Below are positions 34,640 through 43,544 of a stretch of 64,000 nucleotides of DNA, piece after piece. The notes under the pieces are model-generated. The model had not been told where the DNA came from and did no database searches. It worked only from the letters and a program-made list of their open reading frames with translations. Where the stretch lies: contig CAYPNP010000001.1 of NCBI GenBank assembly GCA_964412195.1, positions 248,001 to 312,000 of the forward strand. Reading direction: 5' to 3'. The translations under genes and the position numbers were made by a program. Within the stretch, counting starts at the first letter, position 1. Each line of letters starts with the position of its first letter. The stretch comes from CAYPNP01 sp964412195. Its GTDB lineage: Bacteria; Acidobacteriota; JAAYUB01.

Positions 34640-35518
34640 TCAGTGCGCGCCGATCCAGGTGTGCCAGTCGTCGGTCAGGGTACCTTCGCGACGGTACCGC
34701 AGCATGGCCCGGGGGCAGGGGCAATCCTTCGGCAGGGCGGCCAGCACCGCCAGCGCCCGCCGGCAGAGATCGGGGAAGAACGAAACGCAGCGGTCCACGG
34801 CCGCCCGCTCCTCCGGAGCGAGCATCCCGCCGAACAGCTCGTCCGGCCGGCAGGAACGGTCGGTGACCCCTTCGGCGAAGTTGGTCACATAGCACAGCGG
34901 TGCGTAGCACATCTCCAACTCGCGGGCCAGGAAGGCCTCCGGCGCCAGGGTCATGCCCACCAGGTCGCCGCCCAGGAGTGTGTAGGCCCGGATCTCGGCC
35001 GCCGTCTCCAGCCGGGGGCCTTCGGTGCAGACATAGACTCCGCCGTCGTGCCAGGGCACCGCCGCGGTCCCCAGGCTTTGCCGGAGCGCCTCCCGGACGC
35101 GTGGGCAGAACGTCGGGTGCGAGCGGATGAAGCCCCAGCCGCGGCCGGCGAAAAACGTGCCGGGGCGCCGGCGGGTCTCGTCGAGGATGTCGTCAGGCAG
35201 AACGAAGTCCCCCGGCGTGAACCGATCCGCCCGGAGGGAACCGGGACCGGACCAGGCGATGATCCGATCCGTGCCCAGCTCCTTCAGGGCATAAAGATTG
35301 GCCCGGTAGTTGACAAAGGGGGCGCTCACGGCGTACCGGTTCTGGCCGTGGCGGGAAAGAAACCAGGCCTCCAGCCCACCGCCGGCCGCGATGCGCTGGA
35401 CGTGGGGCACCTCGCCGAACGGGGTGGAGACGGCCACCGTTTCCAGCACCATCCACTCCCCGCGCTGCAGCATGTGATACGCCGAACTGCCGCCGATGAT
35501 CGCCAGTTTGGGTGTCAT
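34640..35518 (-). CDS. MTA/purine nucleoside phosphorylase family protein
   Basis: A 292-aa protein of the PNP/MTAP (MtnP) family, which cleaves methylthioadenosine or purine nucleosides with phosphate. Landmarks are AIIGGSSAYHM at the N-terminus, LSRHGQNRYAVSAPFVNYRA, the CTEGPRLETAAEI block and GGDLVGMTLAPEAFLARELE. The motif LSRHG replaces the more usual RH(G/N)R, and the acidic residue of the base pocket is not obvious from sequence alone. MTA versus guanosine or inosine specificity is therefore open. Confidence 0.85.
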   Translation of the reverse strand: MTPKLAIIGGSSAYHMLQRGEWMVLETVAVSTPFGEVPHVQRIAAGGGLEAWFLSRHGQNRYAVSAPFVNYRANLYALKELGTDRIIAWSGPGSLRADRFTPGDFVLPDDILDETRRRPGTFFAGRGWGFIRSHPTFCPRVREALRQSLGTAAVPWHDGGVYVCTEGPRLETAAEIRAYTLLGGDLVGMTLAPEAFLARELEMCYAPLCYVTNFAEGVTDRSCRPDELFGGMLAPEERAAVDRCVSFFPDLCRRALAVLAALPKDCPCPRAMLRYRREGTLTDDWHTWIGAH

Positions 35519-35657
35519 GGGCCTCCCGAGGATTCCGCTATACTTTCAAAAAAAACAAAATTATAATAGAACCGTTTTCCGGGAACCAGCGATTGATCTT
35601 CGATTGCGCCCGAACCATGCCATTCACCATAATTTATCATAATTGAAGGAGAGCGTT

Positions 35658-36398
35658 ATGTCCGGACATTCGAAATGGCACTCGATCAAGCACAAGAAAG
35701 CCGCTGTCGACGCCAAGCGCGGGAAAATCTTTACCCGGCTAATTAAGGAAATCACCGTCGCCGCGCGGTCCGGCGGCGGGGATGTCGAGGGCAACGCCCG
35801 GTTGCGCAAGGCGGTCAGCGACGCCAAGGCGGCCAACATGCCCGCCGACAACATCAAGCGGGCCATCATGAAGGGTACGGGCGAACTACCCGGCGCCAGC
35901 TACGAAGAAGTTTCCTACGAGGGCTACGGGCCGGGCGGGGTGGCGGTGATGGTGCACGCCATGACCGACAACCGCAACCGGACCGTGTCCGAGATCCGTC
36001 ACCTCTTCGCCAAATACAACGGGAACCTCGGCGAGAGCGGCTGCGTCGGCTTCCTCTTCAAACGCTTGGGCTACTTCCTGGTAGAGGGCGGCTCAAAGAC
36101 CGAGGACGAGCTGATCGAGATCGCCCTGGACGCTGGCGCCGACAACGTCGAGGCGGTCGAGGGGAGCTTCGAGATCACATCCGCCCCCGATGCCTTCGAC
36201 AAAGTCAAGGAGAAGATGGAGCAGGCGGGAGTCGAATTCGCCGAGGCCGAGATCTCCATGATTCCCCAGACCACGGTGAAGCTCACCGGCAAGGACGCCC
36301 AACAGATGCTGAAGTTGATGGAGATGCTCGAAGACCACGACGACACCCAGAACGTCTACGCCAACTTCGACATTGACATGGCCGAGATGGAGGAATAA
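35658..36398 (+). CDS. yebC: YebC/TACO1 family protein
   Basis: A 246-aa protein. Family signature MSGHSKWHSIKHKKAAVDAK at the N-terminus, then KRAIMKGTGE and YEGYGPGGVAVMV. YebC-family proteins help ribosomes through difficult stretches such as polyproline and were also described as transcription regulators. ATG 35658 follows GAAGGAGAG. The neighbour ruvC downstream is the classic yebC-ruvC arrangement, here separated by a repeat element. Confidence 0.96.
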   Translation: MSGHSKWHSIKHKKAAVDAKRGKIFTRLIKEITVAARSGGGDVEGNARLRKAVSDAKAANMPADNIKRAIMKGTGELPGASYEEVSYEGYGPGGVAVMVHAMTDNRNRTVSEIRHLFAKYNGNLGESGCVGFLFKRLGYFLVEGGSKTEDELIEIALDAGADNVEAVEGSFEITSAPDAFDKVKEKMEQAGVEFAEAEISMIPQTTVKLTGKDAQQMLKLMEMLEDHDDTQNVYANFDIDMAEMEE

Positions 36399-36415
36399 TC
36401 CCTCGGCCGAAACTG

Positions 36416-36582
36416 ACCGCAAAGGCGCAAAGCCCGCTAAGGCGATCCGAACGCTGAACTTCGAACTTCAAACTCTGAACGTTGAACGGGAAACAGGCGA
36501 TTTGATGGTGACGTTACTGTCCCCGTTCGGAGTTCAGCGTTCGGATTGCGGATTGCCTTGGCGACCTTTGCGCCTTTGCGGT
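36416..36582. repeat. Palindromic element between yebC and ruvC
   Basis: The outer ends are ACCGCAAAGGCGCAAAG (36416-36432) and its reverse complement ending at 36582. The inner part GATCCGAACGCTGAACT is inverted near 36528-36546. The heptamer here is CGCAAAG and not CACAGAG, but the spacing (8 then 9) is the same as in the element at 19309. Confidence 0.85.
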
Positions 36583-36602
36583 GTGATTCTGAAGGAGTCA
36601 CG

Positions 36603-37115
36603 ATGATCGTTTTGGGGGTGGACCCGGGATCCGAGGTGACCGGCTACGGCGTGGTTGAAACCGCCGGCGCCCGGTCCCGGGCCGTGGCTTGGGGCACGGT
36701 CCGCCCAACGGGTGCGACCACATTTCCCGCGGTCTTGAAACAGATTCACGAGGGCCTGTCGCGGGTGGTCGCCGAGCACCGCCCGGAATTCGCCGCCGTG
36801 GAGGACATCTTCTACGCCGCCAACGTGCGAACCGCCCTCAAGCTGGGGCAGACCCGTGGCGCCATCCTCCTTTCCCTCGAGCTGGCAGGCGTCCCCGTCT
36901 TTTCCTACACCCCCCTCGCCGTCAAGAAAGCGCTGGTCGGATACGGCCGGGCCTCCAAGGAGCAGGTCCAGGAGATGGTCAAGCTGATCCTGGGTCTGCG
37001 GGGCCGGGAGCTCCCGATCGACGCCTCGGACGCACTGGCGGCGGCCCTGTGCCACGCCCAGTCCTACGGGACCTGGTTGCGGGTCCAGCGCACCCCCCTC
37101 CGCCGGAAATTGTGA
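36603..37115 (+). CDS. ruvC: Crossover junction endodeoxyribonuclease RuvC
   Basis: A 170-aa Holliday junction resolvase. The four catalytic acids are in place: D7 (GVDPGS), E67 (AAVEDIF), D140 and D143 (IDASDALAAA). ATG 36603 follows AAGGAGTCACG. Length matches the family. No ruvA or ruvB follows in this window. Confidence 0.96.
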   Translation: MIVLGVDPGSEVTGYGVVETAGARSRAVAWGTVRPTGATTFPAVLKQIHEGLSRVVAEHRPEFAAVEDIFYAANVRTALKLGQTRGAILLSLELAGVPVFSYTPLAVKKALVGYGRASKEQVQEMVKLILGLRGRELPIDASDALAAALCHAQSYGTWLRVQRTPLRRKL

Positions 37116-37215
37116 ACCCGCCCGCCCGGGCGTCATCTAACCGGAGGAGCGGACGAGAGCGGCCCCCCGGCCGTGCCGGGACCAGGTTCCAGCGCTCCGG
37201 CGGGAAATCAAGACT

Positions 37216-38274
37216 ATGCGCAAATTATTCAATTTCTGGCTGATCGTCGGGTGGCTGCTGGCCGGCGGAGCAGTACTTGCCGGGGACCGCTGCCACGTGA
37301 CCACCGACTTCGTTCTCTCCCCCAAGCTCTGCCAGAGTCTCGTGACCAACCATTCCAGCCTGCGGTTCCAGCTGGTCGCGCTGCGCCTGAACAAGGGCAC
37401 GGTCTATTTCTCGGAGGAGCGCAGGATCCGGCTGGTAGAAGCCACCGCCCGGCGAGGCGGCAGCTTTCGTCACCAGATGATGCTGGAAAAGGGGGACTAC
37501 CTATTGGAATACCTCCTGTACTCTCCGGAGGTGGACCGGTACGAGCTGCTGGCGAGGAACATCGTGGTGGACAAACCGCCCCGCGGCGAGACTGTCACCC
37601 TGTCATTCACGGTAGACGACCTCCACCGGCCGGATTTCCGGAAGTATCGTCGCACCCTGCTCGCCAATCCCGAGCGCCGGGACCGGGCCTTTCTCGACCA
37701 CATGCTCTGGTTCGCCGTGCGGAACGTCTCCCGCCGCCCGCCCGAGGACCAGGGAGCGCTATTCGCCCGCCTGAAGCCCCTCTCGGCCCAACTCAACTAC
37801 GCTCCGGCGAGTTCCGGGCGTGGCCTCGGCATGAAGCGAGACGCCGCCTCCCTCCAGGGAGTCAACTCGTACATCGTCGCGGAAGCCTGCTTCAAAATCG
37901 CGGTCCGATCGGACAATCTGCGGGAACTGCTGGATCTCTGGGATCCTGCGGGCAACATCCCGGCCCCCCGGGATCTGGCGACACTGAAGGAGGTCTCCGC
38001 GGAGGCGCGCGAGATCGTGCGCGAAGGGAGGTTCCTCGGGCTGTCGTTGACCAAGGGCGCGAATCCGGACGCCGCGCTGGACGACCGGACCGGTTCCCTG
38101 CCGGAGCAAAAGGAGCGGCTGACATTCCTGGCGACCTCCCTGGAAAAATCGGTAATGGACGCGTTCTTCAACACCGGCCAGACGGTCTCACTCGACCAAT
38201 TCAACAATCCGCTGGACATCGCCGGCCGGCTCGACGACGTGGCCCGGGAGGCGATGCGGCCCGGCCGGCAGTGA
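37216..38274 (+). CDS. Secreted protein of unknown function
   Basis: A 352-aa protein with a signal peptide (MRKLFNFWLIVGWLLAGGAV, cleavage near LAG at 23). The N-terminal third is beta-rich (lipoyl-like strands around QLVALRLNKGTVYF), the rest helical with HMLWFAVRNVSRRP and NSYIVAEACFKIAVRSDN. No catalytic motif or family is recognised. It follows ruvC by 100 bases; a poor ribosome site makes its expression level uncertain. Confidence 0.65.
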   Translation: MRKLFNFWLIVGWLLAGGAVLAGDRCHVTTDFVLSPKLCQSLVTNHSSLRFQLVALRLNKGTVYFSEERRIRLVEATARRGGSFRHQMMLEKGDYLLEYLLYSPEVDRYELLARNIVVDKPPRGETVTLSFTVDDLHRPDFRKYRRTLLANPERRDRAFLDHMLWFAVRNVSRRPPEDQGALFARLKPLSAQLNYAPASSGRGLGMKRDAASLQGVNSYIVAEACFKIAVRSDNLRELLDLWDPAGNIPAPRDLATLKEVSAEAREIVREGRFLGLSLTKGANPDAALDDRTGSLPEQKERLTFLATSLEKSVMDAFFNTGQTVSLDQFNNPLDIAGRLDDVAREAMRPGRQ

Positions 38275-38298
38275 CCGGTGACGGGTGACCGGTGGCCG
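38271..38298 (+). repeat. Four tandem copies of a 7-base unit
   Basis: GTGACCG, GTGACGG, GTGACCG and GTGGCCG lie head to tail across the stop of the preceding gene, resembling the 8-base array at 17937. Confidence 0.8.
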
Positions 38299-38409
38299 TG
38301 ATACCTCCCGGTCTTCTCTGGCGTCCTCCTTCATCGGTCAACGGCCAGCTCTTGAAACTTCCCTCCCCATCCATCGTAAAATGAAGGCATTCCACCGTGG
38401 AGGGTCGCA

Positions 38410-40164
38410 ATGAAAAAAGGGTTGGTCATCACGCTGATCATTCTCGCCGTCATCGCCTTAATGGGCTTCCTGTTCTACCTCTCCATCCAGTCGCTGATGG
38501 AGCAGGAGCCGGCCGTGAAGCCGAAGACGGTCCTGGTGCTGGAACTGACCGGCGAGCTGCCCGAAAGCGCGCCGAACGACATCATGACCCGCCTGTTCGA
38601 ACCGCCGATCATGACGTGGCGGGACACCGTCAACGACATCGAAAAGGCGACCTCCGACCAGCGCATCACCGGCATCTGGATGAAGATCGACAGCCCCAAC
38701 TTGGGTTGGGCCAAGGTGGAGGAGCTGCAGGAGAAGCTGGCCCAGTTCAAGAAGGCGGGCAAGTTCGTCATCGCAACCATGGACGCCGGCAACGAGCGCG
38801 ACTACGCCTGCGCCCTGCCCGCGGACAAGATCTACCTGCCCACGGAGGGCTTCTTCGAATTCAACGGCTTCGTGGCCCGGGCCTACTTCTATAAGGACAT
38901 GTTCAACAAGTTCGGCATCGACCCCGAGGTGGAGAACATCGGCAAATACAAGAGCTTCGGAGACATGCTGAAGCGCAATTCCATGAGCGACGCCCAGCGG
39001 GAAGTCATGAACAACATGCTGGACAAGACTGTGGCCGCGTTCACCGCCATGGTCCAGCGGTTCCGGGACATCCCCGCGGAGAAGGTGCGGGAGCTGATGG
39101 AGCAGGGCCTGGCCCACCCCGAAGAGGCGCTCCATAACAAGTTGGTGGATGGCGTCCTGTACGCCGACGAGGTGGAGAGCATCCTGAAGGAGAAGAACGG
39201 CGAGAAGGGAGCCAGGAAGCTCAGTGCCATCACCGGCAAGAAGTACCGCAAGGTGTCCTGGGGCAGCCTGGGCCGGATGGACGGCGAACAGATCGCCGTG
39301 ATCTACGCCGTAGGCTCCATCGTCCGCGGGCCGGACGTCTACAGCCCCATCTTCGGGCGGAGCATGGGCTCCGATCCGCTGGTCGAATCGGTGCGCAAGG
39401 CCCGGGACAACAAGGCCGTCAAGGCCATCATCCTGCGGATCGACAGCCCCGGCGGCGACGGCCTGGCCTCCGACCTGATGTGGCGGGAGCTGCGTCTGGC
39501 CGACAAGGAGAAGCCGGTCATCGCCTCCATGTCCGACGTGGCGGCATCGGGCGGCTACTACATTGCCATGGGTTGCCGGAAGATCGTGGCCGAGCCCCAG
39601 ACCGTCACCGGTTCCATCGGCGTGGTGTCCGCCAAGTTCAACATCAAGGGCATCTACGATTGGCTGCAGATCCGGAGCGAGACGCTCCAGCGGGGGAAGT
39701 GGGCCGACATGATGGACGAGGGCCGCGCCATGACCCCCGAGGAGTGGGAGCGCTTCCGACAGCAGACGCGGCGGTTCTACGATCACTTCGTCACGAAAGC
39801 CGCCGAGAGCCGCAGAATGAAGTTTGACACCCTGGAACCGTATGCCCAGGGCCGCGTCTGGCTGGGCACCGAGGCAAAGGAACGGGGCTTGGTGGACGAG
39901 CTGGGCAGCATGGACAAAGCCGTGGAAGTCGCCCGGAAGGAAGCCGGAATCGCCGCCGACAAGAAGATCCGTCTGGTGGAGTATCCCGAGCCGAAGAAGG
40001 TGTTCGACCAGATCATGGAGTCGCTGTCCGACACCCGCGCTCGCCAGCAGCTGCCCGCGCTGACGCCCGAGATGCGGCGGGCGCTGCACTACCTCGGCCG
40101 GTTCGCCCTACCGGGTGCGTCGGCTACTCTCGCCGTGTTGCCATACGATCTAGTTGTTGAATAG
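38410..40164 (+). CDS. sppA: Signal peptide peptidase SppA, long (67K) form
   Basis: A 584-aa membrane-anchored S49 peptidase. An N-terminal anchor (about residues 4-24) is followed by two tandem S49 halves. The general-base Lys is probably K181 in GKYKSFGDML, and the nucleophile S380 in DVAASGGYYIAMG. It degrades cleaved signal peptides in the membrane as a tetramer in E. coli. ATG 38410 lies behind a modest GAGGG site. A strong terminator follows the stop. Confidence 0.94.
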   Translation: MKKGLVITLIILAVIALMGFLFYLSIQSLMEQEPAVKPKTVLVLELTGELPESAPNDIMTRLFEPPIMTWRDTVNDIEKATSDQRITGIWMKIDSPNLGWAKVEELQEKLAQFKKAGKFVIATMDAGNERDYACALPADKIYLPTEGFFEFNGFVARAYFYKDMFNKFGIDPEVENIGKYKSFGDMLKRNSMSDAQREVMNNMLDKTVAAFTAMVQRFRDIPAEKVRELMEQGLAHPEEALHNKLVDGVLYADEVESILKEKNGEKGARKLSAITGKKYRKVSWGSLGRMDGEQIAVIYAVGSIVRGPDVYSPIFGRSMGSDPLVESVRKARDNKAVKAIILRIDSPGGDGLASDLMWRELRLADKEKPVIASMSDVAASGGYYIAMGCRKIVAEPQTVTGSIGVVSAKFNIKGIYDWLQIRSETLQRGKWADMMDEGRAMTPEEWERFRQQTRRFYDHFVTKAAESRRMKFDTLEPYAQGRVWLGTEAKERGLVDELGSMDKAVEVARKEAGIAADKKIRLVEYPEPKKVFDQIMESLSDTRARQQLPALTPEMRRALHYLGRFALPGASATLAVLPYDLVVE

Positions 40165-40186
40165 CCGGCCACATTGAATATCTCAG

Positions 40187-40218
40187 GCGGCGGCCCCCCT
40201 GGCCGCCGCTTTTTCTTT
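40187..40218 (+). terminator. Terminator of sppA
   Basis: GCGGCGGCC (40187-40195) pairs perfectly with GGCCGCCGC (40201-40209) and is followed by TTTTTCTTT. Confidence 0.92.
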
Positions 40219-40622
40219 CAGACGGAGATCAGACAGAAGAAAACCAGGCAAAAGGACATCCAATATTCCCAGCGCGAACATTCATTGCCCATTTACATTC
40301 TCAAACTTGACCGGACACCAGCTGTTTCCAGTAATTCATGTAGCGAAAATGACAGAATTTGCAGAAAGAACTTGGATGTCCATCAATGAATTCTCGTGAA
40401 GCATCAACCGTGCGATCTGGATCTGCCAGGGCCAGAGCATGAAGAGGACCATAACGTTCTTAATCCAAGTAGGATTTGTGATTAGAAATGTAAAGACGGT
40501 CGAGAAGAGGAACTCGAAGGACATTCCGGCGACTCGACATGGAGAGGAAACATTTTGTTTGGTGAATTGGCCTCCCCGTCGGAGTGGACAAGCCTCGCTA
40601 CGTTTCAACGGGAGGACTGCGG
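40219..40622. repeat. Left flank of the transposase gene with TTGGRTGTCC motifs
   Basis: This low-GC spacer of about 400 bases carries GGACATCCAA at 40254-40263 and the inverted TTGGATGTCC at 40373-40382. Two overlapping frames of 90 codons exist on opposite strands (40336-40608 minus, 40439-40711 plus), but neither has a ribosome site or recognisable product, so I do not call a gene. GGACTGCGGTCAGTCC at 40614-40629 is a short hairpin across the transposase stop. Confidence 0.6.
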
Positions 40623-41714
40623 TCAGTCCAACGGTTCGGGAAGCCGCTTCGGATCTTTCAGATTTGGGACGGAACAGCTTAGTCGGTTGCCTATTCGCCG
40701 GTTCGGGCTGAGCAGCCTGCGGCAGGCAGCGATACCTTGAAACCAGAGCCGTCCCCCGGCTGTAGCTGCGGCCGCCACCAGCTCGGCCCGCCCGACGAAG
40801 CGGCGGAAATAACCGTCGTATCCCCTTACCGCCTCGGTCCAGCCGGCCTCGACCAGATCCAAGCGCTCGAGAATCGGAGCCAACTCTTGTGAAATCACTC
40901 CCGGTTTGCCTGGGCGTGCTACGCGACCCACGCGGTCCAGTAGCGACAGGTACTCCTCCAGCGTCAATTGTCGGAAAATCCCCCGCCGCCCATCAATATC
41001 CGTGAGTGGGCATAACCAACCGGAGTTTGGCGTTTCTTTCCCATCGAGGGCTCCGTCGGCACGGGATGAGGTCAATCGCTCGCCCACGCGCTCCGCAACT
41101 GAAGTAAAGGCACTCTCCTCTGGAGTTGCTGCAAGCCCCGCCCTGACCGGGTTCAGATCCACATACGCCATGGCGGTCAGAACCGCTGCTTCACCCGCCA
41201 AAGCCCGGCACTTGTATCGTCCCTCCCAGAAACGACCCTTACAGCCATCTTCCCGGTTGGCTTGCCGGGCGATGAACTCGTTGAGGCATCTCATGAACCA
41301 GCTGAGGCAACTCAGCCTCCTTCGGAGTTCCGCTACCCGCCCCGGTGAACGCATCACCGCCGCAAGGTCTTCTGCACTTGGCAATTGTTCCCCGGCCTGT
41401 CGCATCCTCTTTGTCGGGCACAGGGTCCGCCAGCGGCGCGCCACCTCTTCGTCCGTCCATGCCGCCGCCCTGTCCGGATCTGTACGCAATATCGTATGCA
41501 GATGGTTGCTCATGGCGGCATACCCCACAACGTCCATCGCAAACAATCGCGCTAGAAAGATCAGGCGGTCTCTTACCCAGGCTTTGCGGTGATCGTAGTC
41601 CCGTCCGGATGCGAAGTCCACTCCGCACAGGTGGGCTTGCCTGACGCAACGGGCCGTGCAGTGATAGATGCCTGCGACACCTTCTGGCACAATATCGCGA
41701 CGTGCGATCGTCAT
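40623..41714 (-). CDS. REP-associated tyrosine transposase (Y1_Tnp, RAYT)
   Basis: A 363-aa protein of the IS200-like Y1 transposase family. The HUH motif is HLH at 71-73 (MSNHLHTILR), preceded by GIYHCTARCV. The block GRFWEGRYKCRALAGEAAVL followed by AYVDLNPVRAG is typical of the large RAYT-type subgroup, with a Tyr that could be the nucleophile. The C-terminal part (about residues 230-363) is the usual extension. RAYTs are domesticated single-copy enzymes that move or maintain REP-like palindromes; the motif TTGGRTGTCC occurs on both sides of this gene. Confidence 0.88.
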   Translation of the reverse strand: MTIARRDIVPEGVAGIYHCTARCVRQAHLCGVDFASGRDYDHRKAWVRDRLIFLARLFAMDVVGYAAMSNHLHTILRTDPDRAAAWTDEEVARRWRTLCPTKRMRQAGEQLPSAEDLAAVMRSPGRVAELRRRLSCLSWFMRCLNEFIARQANREDGCKGRFWEGRYKCRALAGEAAVLTAMAYVDLNPVRAGLAATPEESAFTSVAERVGERLTSSRADGALDGKETPNSGWLCPLTDIDGRRGIFRQLTLEEYLSLLDRVGRVARPGKPGVISQELAPILERLDLVEAGWTEAVRGYDGYFRRFVGRAELVAAAATAGGRLWFQGIAACRRLLSPNRRIGNRLSCSVPNLKDPKRLPEPLD

Positions 41715-42180
41715 GAGAGGCCTCCTTCCGCTGGAAATATCCTCTCAAACGGATTAGATCGGTTTTGTTCCGGTTTTCAGTAAAATAGATGAAAATTGCG
41801 TGTCATGTTTACTGAAAGGGGACACCCGCTCTTAACTCGTGTACTTTGATCGACAGACTGGAAGTTGGCGGAGATCCCATTCAGAATCGGCTGAATTGCA
41901 GATTATCCACTGCTTGCATTGGCGTCCGGAATTGGGGGAAAGCCGAAGATTGGCGGAAGTACATTTGTCTGACGGAGATTCCTGCCAAGCCTGCGGAAGG
42001 AGATATTGAGTGTCCAATTCCTTTTGGGCGACTGGGTGTCCCAACGATTCAACAGATGCGGGGATCGAAGCGGTTTCTTGTAAACTCTCCCCGCTGATGG
42101 CAGAATCGGTCTAGATATCTGACTGAGCTGAAGTGGAAGGGCGTGATCACGACCGTCTATTCTGTCTCGGGAGGTGAATC
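41715..42180. repeat. Right flank of the transposase gene with hairpin and motif copies
   Basis: No gene is visible. TTTCAGTAAA (41775-41784) and TTTACTGAAA (41808-41817) form a perfect 10-bp inverted repeat, directly followed by GGGGACACCC at 41818-41827. TTGAGTGTCC at 42006 and CTGGGTGTCC at 42032 are two more copies of the motif found on the other side of the transposase. Confidence 0.65.
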
Positions 42181-42699
42181 ATGGTTCCGCAGGGATCAGA
42201 TCAGGCTGCGCCGAAGCGGAAAGCGGCCCGCACGCCGGGGTGGGTCTGGGTAATTGTCGGCGCTGGCGCAGGATTCATGCTCCTGGTGATCCTCGGCATC
42301 GTCGCCGCTATCGCCATTCCCAACCTCCTGCTCGCCAAAGACAAAGTCGCCACGCGGAAAACCATCCAGGACATGAAAACCCTCTCGCTCGCCATGGAAA
42401 CTTACATGCTCGATCACGGCCACTACCCGGCTTCGACGTCTGCCGACGATCTTGCCGCCGTTCTGCAGCAGGGGCAGAGCGGAACCCCACTGCCTACCTG
42501 CGATGCCTGGGGGCATCCGTTCATCGTGGAGGTTCAGCCCGGCGTTGCGCACTACTGCATCATCAGCATGGGGCAGAACGGAATTCGGGAAGCCCAAGAG
42601 CCCTATTCCGCCTTGCCGCCGGACAACCCGGGGCGCGGCGCGGACATCGTTTTCGTGGATGGAAGCCTGGTGTCTGGTCCGCAGGGAGCCCCGCATTGA
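42181..42699 (+). CDS. Pseudopilin-like protein without a normal prepilin site
   Basis: A 172-aa protein. A basic leader (APKRKAARTPG) is followed by a hydrophobic helix containing GFMLLVILGIVAAIAIPNLL, the core of type II secretion major pseudopilins (GspG), and by the usual helix KTIQDMKTLSLAMETYMLDH. The conserved Glu at position 5 of the mature pilin is replaced by Val, and a long hydrophobic stretch precedes the cleavage site, so prepilin peptidase processing and assembly are doubtful. It stands alone. It may be a membrane-anchored derivative. ATG 42181 follows GGGAGG. Confidence 0.75.
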   Translation: MVPQGSDQAAPKRKAARTPGWVWVIVGAGAGFMLLVILGIVAAIAIPNLLLAKDKVATRKTIQDMKTLSLAMETYMLDHGHYPASTSADDLAAVLQQGQSGTPLPTCDAWGHPFIVEVQPGVAHYCIISMGQNGIREAQEPYSALPPDNPGRGADIVFVDGSLVSGPQGAPH

Positions 42700-42803
42700 C
42701 GGCGGCTCTCCAGGTGGGCTGCCTCATGTGACTGGCAGGACCGCACGCCAGCCTCTCGTGACGATCGGGGCCGTTGCGAACAGGCTCTTGGGGGGCGCGA
42801 GGA

Positions 42804-43517
42804 TTATCGTCCGGCGTCCACCAGCGAGCCGACGGCCTCTCCTTCCAGCGCCTTCAGGATGTTGCCTGGCTGGTAGATGTTCATCACGATGATGGGCAGG
42901 TTGTGCTCCTGGCAGAGGGAGAAGGCGGTCTGGTCCATGATGGCCAGGCGCTTCTGCAATGCTTCGGCGTAGGTGAGGCGGGGCAGGAAGATGGCGTCGG
43001 GATTATTCTGCGGGTCCCGGTCGTAAATCCCGTCCACTTTGGTGGCCTTGAGTACCACTTGGCAGCCGGCCTCGAGGGCGCGCAGCACCGCGGCCGAATC
43101 GGTGGTGAAGAACGGATTTCCCGTCCCGCCGGCAAAAAGGACCACCCGGCCTGCCGCCAGTTCCTGGCGGGCATTGGCGGCAGAGACCGCGCCGGCGAAC
43201 TGGGGCATGGGGAAGGGGGACAGGATGGTGCAGGGGATGTCCCGCTGCCGCAGGACGGAAGCCAGGGCCACGCAGTTGATCACCGTGGCCAGCATGCCCA
43301 TGTAGTCGCCGCTGACCCGGTCCACGCCTTGGTAGGTTCCGGCCAATCCCCGGAAGATGTTCCCCCCCCCGGTGACGACGCCCAGCTGAACACCACGCCG
43401 GTGCAGCCCGGCGATCTCCCCGCAGAGATAGTCCATGAACGGGGCGTCGAACGGGTCTGAACCCGTGCCCATCAGGGCCTCGCCGCTGAGCTTCAGGAGC
43501 ACCCGCTGGTAGTTCAT
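42804..43517 (-). CDS. pyrH: Uridylate kinase (UMP kinase)
   Basis: A 237-aa protein of the amino acid kinase fold that phosphorylates UMP to UDP. Landmarks are VLLKLSGEAL, GVVTGGGNIFRG, DYMGMLATVINC, LFAGGTGNPFFTTD and KATKVDGIYD. ATG 43517 is chosen because GGAGG is well spaced; a GTG directly before it also fits. The gene lies 27 bases behind proline dehydrogenase on the same strand, and not with rpsB-tsf-frr as in most bacteria. Confidence 0.95.
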   Translation of the reverse strand: MNYQRVLLKLSGEALMGTGSDPFDAPFMDYLCGEIAGLHRRGVQLGVVTGGGNIFRGLAGTYQGVDRVSGDYMGMLATVINCVALASVLRQRDIPCTILSPFPMPQFAGAVSAANARQELAAGRVVLFAGGTGNPFFTTDSAAVLRALEAGCQVVLKATKVDGIYDRDPQNNPDAIFLPRLTYAEALQKRLAIMDQTAFSLCQEHNLPIIVMNIYQPGNILKALEGEAVGSLVDAGR

Positions 43518-43544
43518 CACGCCTCCTTTTCCCCTGCGGGGCGG

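Noticed and set aside
40336..40711. Two overlapping 90-codon frames left of the transposase
   Set aside because: They lie on opposite strands over the same bases, without ribosome sites or recognisable products; one would run into the transposase gene.
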